Assembly (NCBI RefSeq): GCF_004340665.1
Contig: NZ_SLWO01000007.1
Coordinates: forward strand, 73,623 to 137,622
Source: Pedobacter psychrotolerans
GTDB lineage: Bacteria > Bacteroidota > Bacteroidia > Sphingobacteriales > Sphingobacteriaceae
Reading direction: 5' to 3'
Length of the DNA stretch: 64,000 nucleotides
Made by a program: the position numbers and the translations under genes
Notes under the pieces: generated by a model
The model's database searches: none
Told to the model about the DNA's origin: nothing
What the model saw: only the letters and a program-made list of their open reading frames with translations
Shown here: positions 34,679 through 44,216 of the stretch, one piece after another
How positions within the stretch are numbered: the stretch's first letter is position 1
Layout: the number at the start of each line of letters is the position of its first letter

Positions 34679-36757
34679 TTACAAAACTTGTTGATAATCT
34701 ATTCGCACATGATAGATACTCATCAGCATCGTCTTGAATATCAATTTGATAGTTTCAATATCTTTTAATGTTAAATCACAGTTATCTAACTGATTTTGCT
34801 CCAATTTATAGTTAATTATCCTTTCAACGATGTCATTTATGTTCTGCGCATCCGGATTTTTCAAGCTTCTTGAGGCTGCTTCTACCGAATCGGCCAACAT
34901 TAATACACCTGTTTCCTTACTAAAAGGGATCGGTCCAGGGTAGCGGAAAATGTTTTCATCGACAAATTTTTCAGGAGAATTTTTTAAAAATGACTGGTAA
35001 AAATAATCTACCCTTGTATTGCCATGATGTGTTCTGATGAAATCGATAATCGCTTCAGGTATTAAGTTTTTCCTCAAAATCTCAATTCCTTTGTGCACAT
35101 GCTGAATAATAATCTGCGCACTCTGCTCATATGGCAGTTTATCATGCGGACTAACAGCCGTATTTTGATTCTCAATAAAGTATTGCGGATTATCAACCTT
35201 TCCAATATCATGGTAAAGCGCCCCTGCCCTTACCAGCACAGAATTACCACCAATTTTAAATATTGCAGCTTCTGCCAGGTTCGCTACCTGCAAAGAGTGC
35301 TGAAAGGTACCTGGCGCTTTAAACGCCAGTTCACGAAGTAATTTATTGTTCGTATTGGTTAATTCTATTAAGGCCACATCAGAAGTGATTCCAAAAATAC
35401 GCTCAAATAAATAGATTAGCGGATAAGCAAGAAGTGATAGCAATACGCTAAAGATAAAAGGAATAAAATTCACCCACTCAATTTCACGGAAAGAACCTTC
35501 TCTCAATAATGCAATCCCAACAAACGAAACGAAATAAGCCAACAATATAAATAATGCAGACACCAGGAATCGCTCCCGTTTAACGAAGTTTTTGATGCTA
35601 AAAATGGCAACCATTCCTGCCGTAACCTGATAGAAAACAAATTCAAAACTGTTTGCCACAAAGAAACCTGCAATTAAAATCACCAGCAAATGAAGATAGA
35701 GCGCCAGCCTGGTATCAAAAAGGATTCTGATAATAATGGGAACTACACAGAATGGAATGTAATACAAACTCGGAATTTCCATTTTAATGGCCCACGTGAG
35801 CGCCAGTAACATACCTGTAGTCACAATCAGAATTAATGACAGCTGACGGTTATCAGAGAAAATATCCCTTCGAAAAAGAAAAAGAAAGGACATTAGAATG
35901 GAAAGCATAAAACTCACCAGTACCACCTGACCAAGGTAAACCAATGCCCGGCTGCCAATGGTTTTCGTCTGTGCATCGTAAGTAGCTTTGTATGATTCCA
36001 GTTTTTGATAAATTTCATCATCAATCACATCATTTTTTGACACAATCAGCTCACCTTTCTGCACCATTCCTTTTGTTGTAGAAATATTATCAACAGTATT
36101 TTGCTGAATAACCTGCGTTAATCGCTCATCAAAAATAATATTTGGGGTAATGTGATCTTCTGCAAGATTAGCGACCAAATCGCTCATCACCTGGTTGGGT
36201 GAAGTAAAATTATGCTTGAAATAGAGCAATGCCGTTTCGGTAGTAAATACATCCTGCGTATTTTTTTGTTTCGCCACGTTATTCTCCATGAGAGAAAAAT
36301 CGTAGTTTTTACCATTTGTTTGTTGCTTGGCATTTAAACTGATTACTCCCCGCTTATAAATATTATCCAGCAACCGATATGATTCTGCTTTAAACCTGAT
36401 CTTATCTTTTTCATCCAGTTGGGTAGACTTCCATTTAATATCAAATTCATTGGTAAAGGCCTCCAAAGCATTCCTGTTGATTGATTGATCATACTGATAA
36501 ACCGGTAAAACATCTTTGAGCGCATTTTTTTTATCGATACTAACCTGTGGGTTGGTTTTTAAAATAGCGAAACTAAATGGAGAAATTAAGTCTTTATTCA
36601 TCCACACTTTTCCTTTTTCAAACTCGTATCTAAACCGGGGTTGTTTTGGAAGAAATAATGTAATGACGAAAACCGTAAACAGCATCATTACATACTTCAA
36701 GTTTGATGAATACTTACGATATAGAATTTTATGTGAATTTTTTTTGATTTTAGCCAA
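34679..36757 (-). CDS. pgpH: 7TM-HD family phosphohydrolase (PgpH/YqfF-like cyclic-di-AMP phosphodiesterase)
   Basis: A 692-residue protein. No ATG is available before the first helix, so the start is a TTG (complement of 36755-36757). The order is a cytoplasmic basic start, one helix at about 23-40, an extracellular 7TMR-HDED region (about 45-270), seven further helices (about 280-475) and an HD domain. The HD motif is in HSLQVANLAEAAI, then ALYHDIGKVDNP, QHVHKGIEIL and RTHHGNTRVDYFYQ. Family members degrade cyclic di-AMP to pApA in the cytoplasm. The tRNA cluster lies just downstream. Confidence 0.9.
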   Translation of the reverse strand: MAKIKKNSHKILYRKYSSNLKYVMMLFTVFVITLFLPKQPRFRYEFEKGKVWMNKDLISPFSFAILKTNPQVSIDKKNALKDVLPVYQYDQSINRNALEAFTNEFDIKWKSTQLDEKDKIRFKAESYRLLDNIYKRGVISLNAKQQTNGKNYDFSLMENNVAKQKNTQDVFTTETALLYFKHNFTSPNQVMSDLVANLAEDHITPNIIFDERLTQVIQQNTVDNISTTKGMVQKGELIVSKNDVIDDEIYQKLESYKATYDAQTKTIGSRALVYLGQVVLVSFMLSILMSFLFLFRRDIFSDNRQLSLILIVTTGMLLALTWAIKMEIPSLYYIPFCVVPIIIRILFDTRLALYLHLLVILIAGFFVANSFEFVFYQVTAGMVAIFSIKNFVKRERFLVSALFILLAYFVSFVGIALLREGSFREIEWVNFIPFIFSVLLSLLAYPLIYLFERIFGITSDVALIELTNTNNKLLRELAFKAPGTFQHSLQVANLAEAAIFKIGGNSVLVRAGALYHDIGKVDNPQYFIENQNTAVSPHDKLPYEQSAQIIIQHVHKGIEILRKNLIPEAIIDFIRTHHGNTRVDYFYQSFLKNSPEKFVDENIFRYPGPIPFSKETGVLMLADSVEAASRSLKNPDAQNINDIVERIINYKLEQNQLDNCDLTLKDIETIKLIFKTMLMSIYHVRIDYQQVL

Positions 36758-36875
36758 AACGATCTGATTATTATATTGTCAAAAATAGCATTTTTATCTA
36801 ATATACATTTTAATCATTTTGTTTGGAATTACCAGGTTTTATAATTTACTTTATGATATCAAATTAATATCAACT

Positions 36876-37733
36876 ATGTATCAGGAAAAAATCATTAGCC
36901 CGCCATCCGGGTATTTAACATTTGTATTATCTCTATTATTATTAGCTGGTTCAATATTCTGCTTTGTTTCTGAATCCTTTATCGCAGGGGGCATTATACT
37001 AGCAGTAGATCTTTTCTTGGTTTTCCCGGGCTTTCTCATCATCAACCCCAATCAATCAATGGTGTTAACTTTATTTGGAAAATACACTGGAACCGTAAAG
37101 GCAGATGGTTTTTTCTGGGTAAATCCACTTACCTCTAAAAGAAAATTATCACTAAAAGCCAATAACCTTAACGGCCAGCAATTGAAGGTAAATGACAAAT
37201 TAGGGAACCCCATTGAAATTGCAGCCGTAGTGGTATGGAAAGTGAATGAAACTGCAAAAGCTGTTTTTGCCGTAGAAAATTATATGCAATATGTAAATAT
37301 CCAAAGTGAAGCTGCAGTTAGGCATCTGGCTAATATATTTCCCTATGATCATGCTGAAGGTGAAGAATCCAGCATCACTTTAAAAGATGGTGCAGAACAA
37401 GTAAGCGAAATTCTGGAAAAAGAATTAACAGAGCGCCTTTCAAGAGCTGGAATTGATGTTTTAGAAGCACGTATTTCACACTTGGCTTATGCACCTGAAA
37501 TTGCCAGCGCCATGTTACAGCGCCAACAAGCTACAGCAGTGATTGCAGCACGTAAATTAATTGTTGAAGGGGCTGTAGGGATGGTTGAAATGGCTTTAGA
37601 AAAATTATCAGAAAAAGGAATTGTTGAACTTGACGAAGAACGTAAGGCCGCTATGGTGAGTAATTTATTGGTGGTGCTTTGTGGTGACAGGCATGTGCAG
37701 CCGGTTGTAAATACAGGAACACTTTATAACTAA
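36876..37733 (+). CDS. SPFH/Band 7 domain membrane protein
   Basis: A 285-residue protein from the ATG at 36876. A longer reading to 36819 starts at a weak codon and adds residues that precede a more natural MYQEKI start. Two helices at about residues 14-34 and 36-54 are followed by the SPFH domain (PNQSMVLTLFGKYTGTVKADGFFWVNPL) and a helical C-terminus (SAMLQRQQATAVIAARKLIVEGAVGMVEMAL). SPFH proteins are membrane scaffolds; in Bacteroidota this subtype is regularly followed by a small Arc-like DNA-binding protein. It is the first gene of a tight three-gene operon (one base to the next). Confidence 0.88.
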   Translation: MYQEKIISPPSGYLTFVLSLLLLAGSIFCFVSESFIAGGIILAVDLFLVFPGFLIINPNQSMVLTLFGKYTGTVKADGFFWVNPLTSKRKLSLKANNLNGQQLKVNDKLGNPIEIAAVVVWKVNETAKAVFAVENYMQYVNIQSEAAVRHLANIFPYDHAEGEESSITLKDGAEQVSEILEKELTERLSRAGIDVLEARISHLAYAPEIASAMLQRQQATAVIAARKLIVEGAVGMVEMALEKLSEKGIVELDEERKAAMVSNLLVVLCGDRHVQPVVNTGTLYN

Positions 37734-37734
37734 T

Positions 37735-38274
37735 ATGGAGTTTGAGGAAAAACATGGATTAAAAATCTGGTGGTTATATCTAATCACTGGTATAACCATT
37801 TTTCCTACGGTAGTAATATTGCTGTTTTATAAGGGAGGACTTGGTTACGAAACACTTAAAGAAATGTATTTCTTACCCTTCTTAGCCACGCTCTCCCCAT
37901 TTTTAATTATTTTCCTCATTCAGCAAAATCAACTTACTTTGAAAATAAATAGCGAAGGTATTTCCTATCGGTATTTTCCATTCAATTATAAATTCAAGGC
38001 ACAAACCTGGAATAGTATAGATCATGCATATATCCGGGATTATAATGCCTTTTCTGAATATGGAGGTTATGGTATTAAAAACAGACTCTGGTTTAAATTT
38101 AAAGATAAAGCTTACCTGTTAAATGATGGCCACCGCGGTTTGCAACTGGAATTTAAGAACGGCAAAAAACTACTTTTCAGCACCAATAAGGTAGAGGAAT
38201 TGGAATCATTTCTCATCAATATTAAAACAAGGTATAATATTCAAGCAATTAATCGAGATGGCGGAGAAAGATAA
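37735..38274 (+). CDS. Membrane protein of an SPFH operon, function unknown
   Basis: A 179-residue protein starting one base after the SPFH stop codon. Two hydrophobic helices at about 11-30 and 43-62 are followed by strands SEGISYRYFPFNYK and SIDHAYIRDYNAF and a last helix (VEELESFLINIKTRY), again the helical hairpin plus PH-like layout. Its last 17 bases overlap the start of the RHH gene, indicating coupled translation. It is probably a membrane partner of the SPFH protein. Confidence 0.75.
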   Translation: MEFEEKHGLKIWWLYLITGITIFPTVVILLFYKGGLGYETLKEMYFLPFLATLSPFLIIFLIQQNQLTLKINSEGISYRYFPFNYKFKAQTWNSIDHAYIRDYNAFSEYGGYGIKNRLWFKFKDKAYLLNDGHRGLQLEFKNGKKLLFSTNKVEELESFLINIKTRYNIQAINRDGGER

Positions 38275-38425
38275 AAAGGCTTTTGTATTAAGGATTAGTC
38301 CCGCTTTATTAAAAGAAGTGGAAATATGGGCTACAGATGAATTTAGAAGCACCAACGGACAGATAGAGTTCCTCCTGAATCAAGCTCTCAAATCAAGAAA
38401 AAGGGGTAAAGTAAAAGATGAATAA
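38258..38425 (+). CDS. Arc-like ribbon-helix-helix protein
   Basis: A 55-residue protein: MAEKDKKAFVLRISPALLKE, then VEIWATDEFRSTNGQIEFLLNQALKSRK and a basic tail. A short strand (AFVLRIS), a helix (PALLKEVEIWA) and a second helix (NGQIEFLLNQAL) give the Arc/MetJ RHH fold, whose strand enters the major groove as a dimer. It overlaps the preceding gene by 17 bases in another frame, so it belongs to the SPFH operon. Family members are annotated as Arc-family DNA-binding proteins; what it controls, perhaps its own operon, is not shown here. Confidence 0.85.
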   Translation: MAEKDKKAFVLRISPALLKEVEIWATDEFRSTNGQIEFLLNQALKSRKRGKVKDE

Positions 38426-38597
38426 CCGTCAGATTCCTGCGTTGATCATCTTCTGCCAAACCTAAATTTTGTGGCATTCATGATTTTGCGCTAAATCCGC
38501 TAAAAACTCATATTAAAAATAACATTTGATTTATTTTCTCCAATCAAAAAATGTATAACTTAGTGGCCTAACCAAAAATTCATAAAATATTTTATTC

Positions 38598-39773
38598 ATG
38601 AAAGAAGTTGTAATTGTATCAGCTGTAAGAACCCCTATTGGCAGTTTCGGAGGCACATTATCTCAATTTTCTGCTACTCAATTAGGTGGTTTTGCCATCA
38701 AAGCTGCAATAGAAAAAGCTGGCTTAACACCCGAACATATTCAGGAAGTTTATATGGGCAATGTGCTGTCTGCAAATTTAGGACAAGCACCTGCAACCCA
38801 GGCGGCAAAATTTGCAGGCTTACCAGATTTACCAACCACAACGATAAATAAAGTTTGCGCATCAGGTACGAAGGCAATCATGTTAGCGGCTCAAAGTATT
38901 GCCAATGGCGATCAGGACGTTATTGTTGCCGGCGGTATGGAAAGTATGAGTAATGTACCTTATTACTTGGATAAAGCCAGAAATGGTTACCGATTAGGAC
39001 ATGGACAAATCACTGATGGCTTAGTTAAAGATGGACTTTGGGATGTTTATAACGATTACCACATGGGTTCGGCAGCTGAACTTTGCGCCAGCGAATGTCA
39101 TATCAGCCGCGAGGATCAAGACAATTTCGCTATAGAATCTTATAAAAGGGCACAACAAGCACAAACCGACGGAAAATTTGCTGATGAAATCATCGCCATT
39201 GAAGTGAAGGATAAAAAAGGTGAGGTCACTATTATTGACACGGATGATGAACCTACCGCTGTTAAGTTTGAGAAAATTCCATCATTAAAACCCGTATTTA
39301 AAAAAGATGGAACCGTTACTGCAGCCAATGCTTCTACCCTGAATGACGGTGCAGCAGCATTGGTGTTGATGAGTGCAGATAAAGCAAAAGAACTTGGGAT
39401 TAAGCCATTGGCTAGAATTTTAGGATATGCAGACGCACAACAAGCGCCCGAATGGTTTACCACGGCTCCTTCGAAAGCCATCCCTTTAGCTTTACAAAAA
39501 GCAAATATTGACATTAAAGATGTTGATTATTTTGAAATTAATGAAGCTTTTTCGGTAGTTTCCATTGCGAACAATCAAAAACTGAATTTAAAGGAAAACC
39601 AGGTAAACGTAAACGGTGGAGCAGTTTCTTTGGGTCATCCGCTAGGTGCATCTGGAGCAAGAATAGTGGTGACCTTACTATCTGTTCTGGAACAAAATAA
39701 TGGCAAAATTGGTGTTGCAGGAATTTGTAATGGTGGCGGCGGCGCCAGCGCCCTCGTGATTGAGAAAATGTAA
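38598..39773 (+). CDS. Acetyl-CoA C-acetyltransferase (thiolase)
   Basis: A 391-residue cytoplasmic thiolase of usual length. The acylated nucleophile is Cys87 in INKVCASGTKA. The C-terminal active-site pieces are NEAFSVVSIANNQ, NVNGGAVSLGHPLGASGARI (His) and GICNGGGGASALVIE (second Cys). The first 20 residues (VSAVRTPIGSFGG) are typical of biosynthetic acetyl-CoA acetyltransferases (AtoB/PhbA type) that condense two acetyl-CoA to acetoacetyl-CoA, though a role in beta-oxidation cannot be excluded. The next gene begins three bases downstream. Confidence 0.94.
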   Translation: MKEVVIVSAVRTPIGSFGGTLSQFSATQLGGFAIKAAIEKAGLTPEHIQEVYMGNVLSANLGQAPATQAAKFAGLPDLPTTTINKVCASGTKAIMLAAQSIANGDQDVIVAGGMESMSNVPYYLDKARNGYRLGHGQITDGLVKDGLWDVYNDYHMGSAAELCASECHISREDQDNFAIESYKRAQQAQTDGKFADEIIAIEVKDKKGEVTIIDTDDEPTAVKFEKIPSLKPVFKKDGTVTAANASTLNDGAAALVLMSADKAKELGIKPLARILGYADAQQAPEWFTTAPSKAIPLALQKANIDIKDVDYFEINEAFSVVSIANNQKLNLKENQVNVNGGAVSLGHPLGASGARIVVTLLSVLEQNNGKIGVAGICNGGGGASALVIEKM

Positions 39774-39776
39774 CAA

Positions 39777-40670
39777 ATGAACATTAAATATTACTTCCTT
39801 CTGATAGCCGCTTTGTTGAGTTTGAATTTAAAAGCTCAACAAAGCATTAAAAAGCTCGACGTTTTTCAAGATTCCCTGATCAGGATTTCTACAGCAACCA
39901 TAGCAGCAGAAACTGATATCAAAAAAACGGTGAGCAACAGTACCTTTGTAAAAACCTTGGTTGAGGCATTAAAAACGCCCAATTCTTTTACCTATCCTTT
40001 TGATTCTTTAAAAAACGTTTCAGTGATAAAGTCACCCGACAAGTCTTTCCGGATTTTAAGTTGGTATGTTCAACAGGAAAATGGCACATACCGTTATTTT
40101 GGAACCATTCAAATGAATACCAATAATGGCCCGTTAAAGTTGTATCCACTCATTGATCAAACAGACAACATCACGGATGCAAATGCAGTAAACAATAATC
40201 AAAAATGGTTTGGTGCACGTTATTATGAGATTGTTCCCGTAACAAGTGGAAACCGCAAGCCCTATTATGTTTTGCTAGGATGGAAGGGAAATACTCCAAG
40301 CACCACCAAGAAAGTAATTGAAATTCTTTCCTTTGATCAGGAGCAAGTGTATTTTGGTGCGCCAGTGTTTGAAGGAAAAGAACTTAAGGATAAAAACCGC
40401 GTAATTTTTGAATATACCAAATCAAATGCGATGACGCTTAAAGTTGATCAAAAGGCTGGCATGATTGTTTTTGATCACCTTGCTCCTTTCGACTCTGACA
40501 TGATAGGCAAATACGAATTTTATGGCTCGGACGGTACCTTCGATGGATTCAAAATTATTGGCGGAAAACTTAAATTACAGGAAGGTCTGGAACTTAATAA
40601 CGATCCGCATGCAATGGATGAACAATATGCAGATCCAAAGAAAAATGTTAAACCCATCAGAAAGTTTTAG
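39777..40670 (+). CDS. Secreted protein co-transcribed with thiolase, function unknown
   Basis: A 297-residue protein with a signal peptide (MNIKYYFLLIAALLSLNLKAQ). The mature protein has no domain I can name. Notable stretches are FRILSWYVQQENGTYRYFGTIQMN and PYYVLLGWKGNTPSTTKKVIEILSFD, repeated beta-type segments as in many periplasmic Bacteroidota proteins. It lies three bases after the thiolase stop codon, so the two share a message, though no functional link is evident. Confidence 0.75.
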   Translation: MNIKYYFLLIAALLSLNLKAQQSIKKLDVFQDSLIRISTATIAAETDIKKTVSNSTFVKTLVEALKTPNSFTYPFDSLKNVSVIKSPDKSFRILSWYVQQENGTYRYFGTIQMNTNNGPLKLYPLIDQTDNITDANAVNNNQKWFGARYYEIVPVTSGNRKPYYVLLGWKGNTPSTTKKVIEILSFDQEQVYFGAPVFEGKELKDKNRVIFEYTKSNAMTLKVDQKAGMIVFDHLAPFDSDMIGKYEFYGSDGTFDGFKIIGGKLKLQEGLELNNDPHAMDEQYADPKKNVKPIRKF

Positions 40671-40816
40671 CCTGGGCTCAATCTTAACATCTTCATTACC
40701 ATTCCTGTAAGTTAAAAATTTGTGAGTTTGCCCTTCGCTGACTATATTGCGCCTTGCAAACTAGCTTAAACAACACACAAATTCTGAATTCATAAACTAA
40801 AACCAATAAATGTTTT

Positions 40817-42580
40817 ATGCACACATCCCTTGAAACCAAAGACGATTTCTTTAGCAGCAAAGTATTGGGTCATCCTGCCGGATTATTCGTGCTTTTCTTT
40901 ACAGAAATGTGGGAAAGATTTTCGTACTATGGTATGCGGGCTTTGCTCGTTTTATTTCTAACATCTTCTATTTTAGGTGATAATCCAGGTTGGGGCTGGC
41001 CTCGTGAACACGCCTTAGCTATTTATGGTTCTTACACTTCTCTTGCCTACCTTACTCCTATTTTAGGAGGATATATTGCTGACAGATTTCTGGGCTATCG
41101 CTGGGCGGTTATTATCGGAGCATTTTTAATGACATTGGGCCATCTTTCGATGGCTTTTGAGTTTAATCCAATTTTTATGTACCTGGGCTTATGCCTTCTG
41201 GTATTGGGTAATGGATTTTTCAAACCAAATATGACTTCCATCCTATCTCATATGTATAAAAAACATCCTGAGAAAAAAGATGGCGCTTACACCATATTTT
41301 ACATGGGCGTAAATTGCGGCTCATTTTTAGGGATGCTATTATGCGGTTACATTGGTGAAAAAATAGGCTGGAGTTACGGTTTTGGTCTTGCAGGTATTTT
41401 CATGTTTGTAGGCATGTTACAATTCTATTTTACGAAAAATATTTTTGGCTCTATTGGTTTAAAACCTGTCAAAAATGAAGATACCGTAGATGAAGATGAG
41501 CATCCGGCTGAAGCCAAAAGAAATCCATTTTCTATTTTTGACATTGTATTAATTGTATTTATTGCTGTTATTGGCCTCGTTTGGATTATTAATGATCCTT
41601 ATTCTAAAGTCTCTGGACATACCGTTTTTAACTTTTCTGTAGGTAAGCTATCAGGTGATAACTTTGCCATTATTTCAGCTTTAAGCTTATTTATTTTTGT
41701 GCTGATTAAGAGAATAGTTCAATATACACCACAGCTTAGAGATAAAATGATTGTGGTTATTGTACTCGCCTTTGTGGCCATTTTCTTCTGGGCTTCATTT
41801 GAGCAAGCCGGCGGTTCTATGACCATCTTCGCTAAAGATTATACGGCCAGAATACTGGAAGGAAATTCAAAAATCATTTTTAACGTAGCGAATACTTTAA
41901 TTACAATTATCCCGCTAACAATCATTTCTTACGTGTTATTTAAGTTATTCAGACAAACATTCTCCAAGTTTGCATTAGGCAATATCATTTTGGCAGTTGG
42001 TTTTGCTATAATATGGTGTATGGTAATCTATATGTTAAAGAACCAATACAGTGCGGTTAAAACTGAAGTTCCTGCCACTTGGTTTGGTATTTTAAATTCA
42101 CTATTTATTATTTCTTGTGCACCTATTGTGTCTAAACTTTGGGAAAGCAAGTATAGTCCAACCGCAACCGTTAAAAACGGCATAGGCATGATCTTATTGG
42201 GTATTGGCTTTGCGGCGCTGGCTTATGGCTCTAGCTCTATACCTGCAGGTGCTAAAGTGGCATCAGTAAGTATGATTTGGCTTATTTTAGCTTATTTTTT
42301 CCATACCATGGCCGAATTATTTATCTCTCCTATTGGCCTATCCTATCTAAGTAAACTGGTTCCTGGCCGTATGATTGGAATTATGTTTGGTATCTGGTAT
42401 TTAGCACTGGCTATTGGAAATAAAATTGCTGGTACGATGGGTGGTATGATTGATAAAATCACAGCACAATATTCCATGTCTACCTTCTTCCTCATCTTTA
42501 CCCTTATTCCTGTAAGTTTGGGGATCTTTATTATGTTGCTTACGCCAATAATTAAAAAACTAATGCACGGGGTTAAATAA
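40817..42580 (+). CDS. Peptide MFS transporter (POT/PTR2 family), first of a pair
   Basis: A 587-residue protein with 12 to 14 membrane helices. The N-terminal signature is FTEMWERFSYYGMRALLVLFL, containing the ExxERFxYY motif that couples protons to di- and tripeptide uptake. The second POT signature covers GYIADRFLGYRW and LGNGFFKPNMTSILSHMY. The long loop around residue 225 (EDTVDEDEHPAEAKRNP) is acidic. It imports small peptides across the inner membrane using the proton gradient. The next gene, two bases downstream, encodes a paralogue. Confidence 0.94.
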   Translation: MHTSLETKDDFFSSKVLGHPAGLFVLFFTEMWERFSYYGMRALLVLFLTSSILGDNPGWGWPREHALAIYGSYTSLAYLTPILGGYIADRFLGYRWAVIIGAFLMTLGHLSMAFEFNPIFMYLGLCLLVLGNGFFKPNMTSILSHMYKKHPEKKDGAYTIFYMGVNCGSFLGMLLCGYIGEKIGWSYGFGLAGIFMFVGMLQFYFTKNIFGSIGLKPVKNEDTVDEDEHPAEAKRNPFSIFDIVLIVFIAVIGLVWIINDPYSKVSGHTVFNFSVGKLSGDNFAIISALSLFIFVLIKRIVQYTPQLRDKMIVVIVLAFVAIFFWASFEQAGGSMTIFAKDYTARILEGNSKIIFNVANTLITIIPLTIISYVLFKLFRQTFSKFALGNIILAVGFAIIWCMVIYMLKNQYSAVKTEVPATWFGILNSLFIISCAPIVSKLWESKYSPTATVKNGIGMILLGIGFAALAYGSSSIPAGAKVASVSMIWLILAYFFHTMAELFISPIGLSYLSKLVPGRMIGIMFGIWYLALAIGNKIAGTMGGMIDKITAQYSMSTFFLIFTLIPVSLGIFIMLLTPIIKKLMHGVK

Positions 42581-42581
42581 A

Positions 42582-44084
42582 ATGCAGATTATTACTGAAA
42601 AGACACCTTCTATTGAAACTTTAGAAGCGATTCAAAATTTTGAAGGTAAATACCCTAAACAACTCTGGTATTTATCATTGGTAGAAATGTGGGAACGTTT
42701 CTGTTTCTATGGCATGCGTGGGGTACTTGCCTTTTTTATGGTTGATCAATTAGGCTTGAGTGACCAGAAATCAAACCTGCAATATGGTGCCATTCAGGCA
42801 TTTGTTTATGCCTTTACTTTTATAGGCGGCATTTTTGCCGATAAAGTTTTGGGATTTAGAAAATCTCTTTTCTGGGGTGGTACATTAATGATTGTAGGAA
42901 ACCTAATCCTTGCCTTTTCGCCCCATGATTTATTTTATGTTGGTATAACACTATCCATTATTGGCACAGGCTTTTTCAAGCCCAATATATCATCAATGGT
43001 TGGCGAACTTTATCATGAAAAAGATAACCGGAGAGATGCTGGTTATGGGCTCTTTTATGCAGGTATAAATGTAGGTGGCTTATTGGGTGGTGCCATGTGT
43101 ATTTACCTTGGAAAGTATGTTTCCTGGCATTTATGCTTTCTTTCTGCAGCACTGGTAATGGCATTTGGTTTGGGTACTTTTATCTTTACTAAAAAGTACC
43201 TCGGCCCAATTGGTAATTCTCCACTGCTTCATTTACAAAAAGCAAAAAGAACAATCTATGAAATAGTAGTTTACGCGGGTTCTCTTTTCTGTATCCCGCT
43301 GATTTTTATCATGGTAAGAAATACCGCTTATACTGATTATTTTATGTATACGCTTGGTATTGTGGCGCTGATCTACTTTTTTTATGAAATGTTTAGCATT
43401 AAGGAAGTTAAAGCGCGATATAAATTACTGGCTGCTTTTATTTTCATTCTTTGCTACTTTATTTTTATGGCCATTTCAGAACAAAGCGGAGGTTCACTCT
43501 CTTTATTTGCTAAAGATAATTTAGACCATAACCTACTATTCTTTTCTATTGATCCGAATGTAGTAAACAACAGCGTAAACTCATTTTTCGTAATTGTATT
43601 TAGTCCATTGGTAGGTTTATTATGGATTGGTATGTACAAACGTAAAATTGAACCCAATACAGTAGTAAAATTTGGACTAGGTTTTGTTTTACTAGCTGTG
43701 AGTTTCTATGTTTTCTATGCTACCAGGTTTTTCGCTAATGGTCAAGGCATCAGCTCTCTAAATATTTTTACATTGGGTTATCTACTGCTTACGCTTGGCG
43801 AATTATGTATTGGTCCAATCGGAATGTCAATCATCACTAAATTATCACCAAAGAGAATGTTTGGGATGATGATGGGCATGTGGTTCTTATTCAGTGCTTT
43901 CGGACAGCTTGCTGCCGGTAAATTGGGTGCAGAAATGTCTAGTATTGAAAATGCATCTTTAATGAGCAAACTTACTTCCTACACGGAAGGTTACAAATCA
44001 CTTGCGCTTTACTCATTAATTGCCGGAGTATTTTTGATTGTATTTTCTCAGTTGATCAAAAAACTGATGCAAGAGGTTAGATAA
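42582..44084 (+). CDS. Peptide MFS transporter (POT/PTR2 family), second of a pair
   Basis: A 500-residue paralogue of the preceding protein, about 87 residues shorter; the difference is mostly in the central loops. It has VEMWERFCFYGMRGVLAFFM, ADKVLGFRKSLF and IGTGFFKPNISSMVGELY, so the proton-coupling ExxERF motif is kept, with CFYG replacing SYYG. The two-base gap shows one operon, ended by the terminator at 44103. The tandem pair may differ in substrate range. Confidence 0.94.
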   Translation: MQIITEKTPSIETLEAIQNFEGKYPKQLWYLSLVEMWERFCFYGMRGVLAFFMVDQLGLSDQKSNLQYGAIQAFVYAFTFIGGIFADKVLGFRKSLFWGGTLMIVGNLILAFSPHDLFYVGITLSIIGTGFFKPNISSMVGELYHEKDNRRDAGYGLFYAGINVGGLLGGAMCIYLGKYVSWHLCFLSAALVMAFGLGTFIFTKKYLGPIGNSPLLHLQKAKRTIYEIVVYAGSLFCIPLIFIMVRNTAYTDYFMYTLGIVALIYFFYEMFSIKEVKARYKLLAAFIFILCYFIFMAISEQSGGSLSLFAKDNLDHNLLFFSIDPNVVNNSVNSFFVIVFSPLVGLLWIGMYKRKIEPNTVVKFGLGFVLLAVSFYVFYATRFFANGQGISSLNIFTLGYLLLTLGELCIGPIGMSIITKLSPKRMFGMMMGMWFLFSAFGQLAAGKLGAEMSSIENASLMSKLTSYTEGYKSLALYSLIAGVFLIVFSQLIKKLMQEVR

Positions 44085-44102
44085 AACATTTCAATAGATT
44101 TT

Positions 44103-44131
44103 AAACCGTATCAGCACTGTTGATACGGTTT
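44103..44131 (+). terminator. Terminator of the peptide-transporter operon
   Basis: AAACCGTATCA (44103-44113) pairs with TGATACGGTTT (44121-44131), loop GCACTGT, followed by a T tract (TTTT). It sits 18 bases after the stop codon and is a standard intrinsic terminator. Confidence 0.85.
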
Positions 44132-44147
44132 TTTAATTTATAATATT

Positions 44148-44155
44148 TACTTTCG
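44148..44155 (+). promoter_or_regulatory. Candidate -7 element for the glycosyltransferase gene
   Basis: TACTTTCG, one mismatch to TAnnTTTG, lies 61 bases before the GTG start of the glycosyltransferase and directly after the terminator of the operon to the left. No clear -33 element is seen. Confidence 0.35.
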
Positions 44156-44216
44156 CCCTCTAAAGTTAAAATTATTTTTTTTAGCTTAAAATGCAATCAT
44201 ATAAACCAGAACAAAA

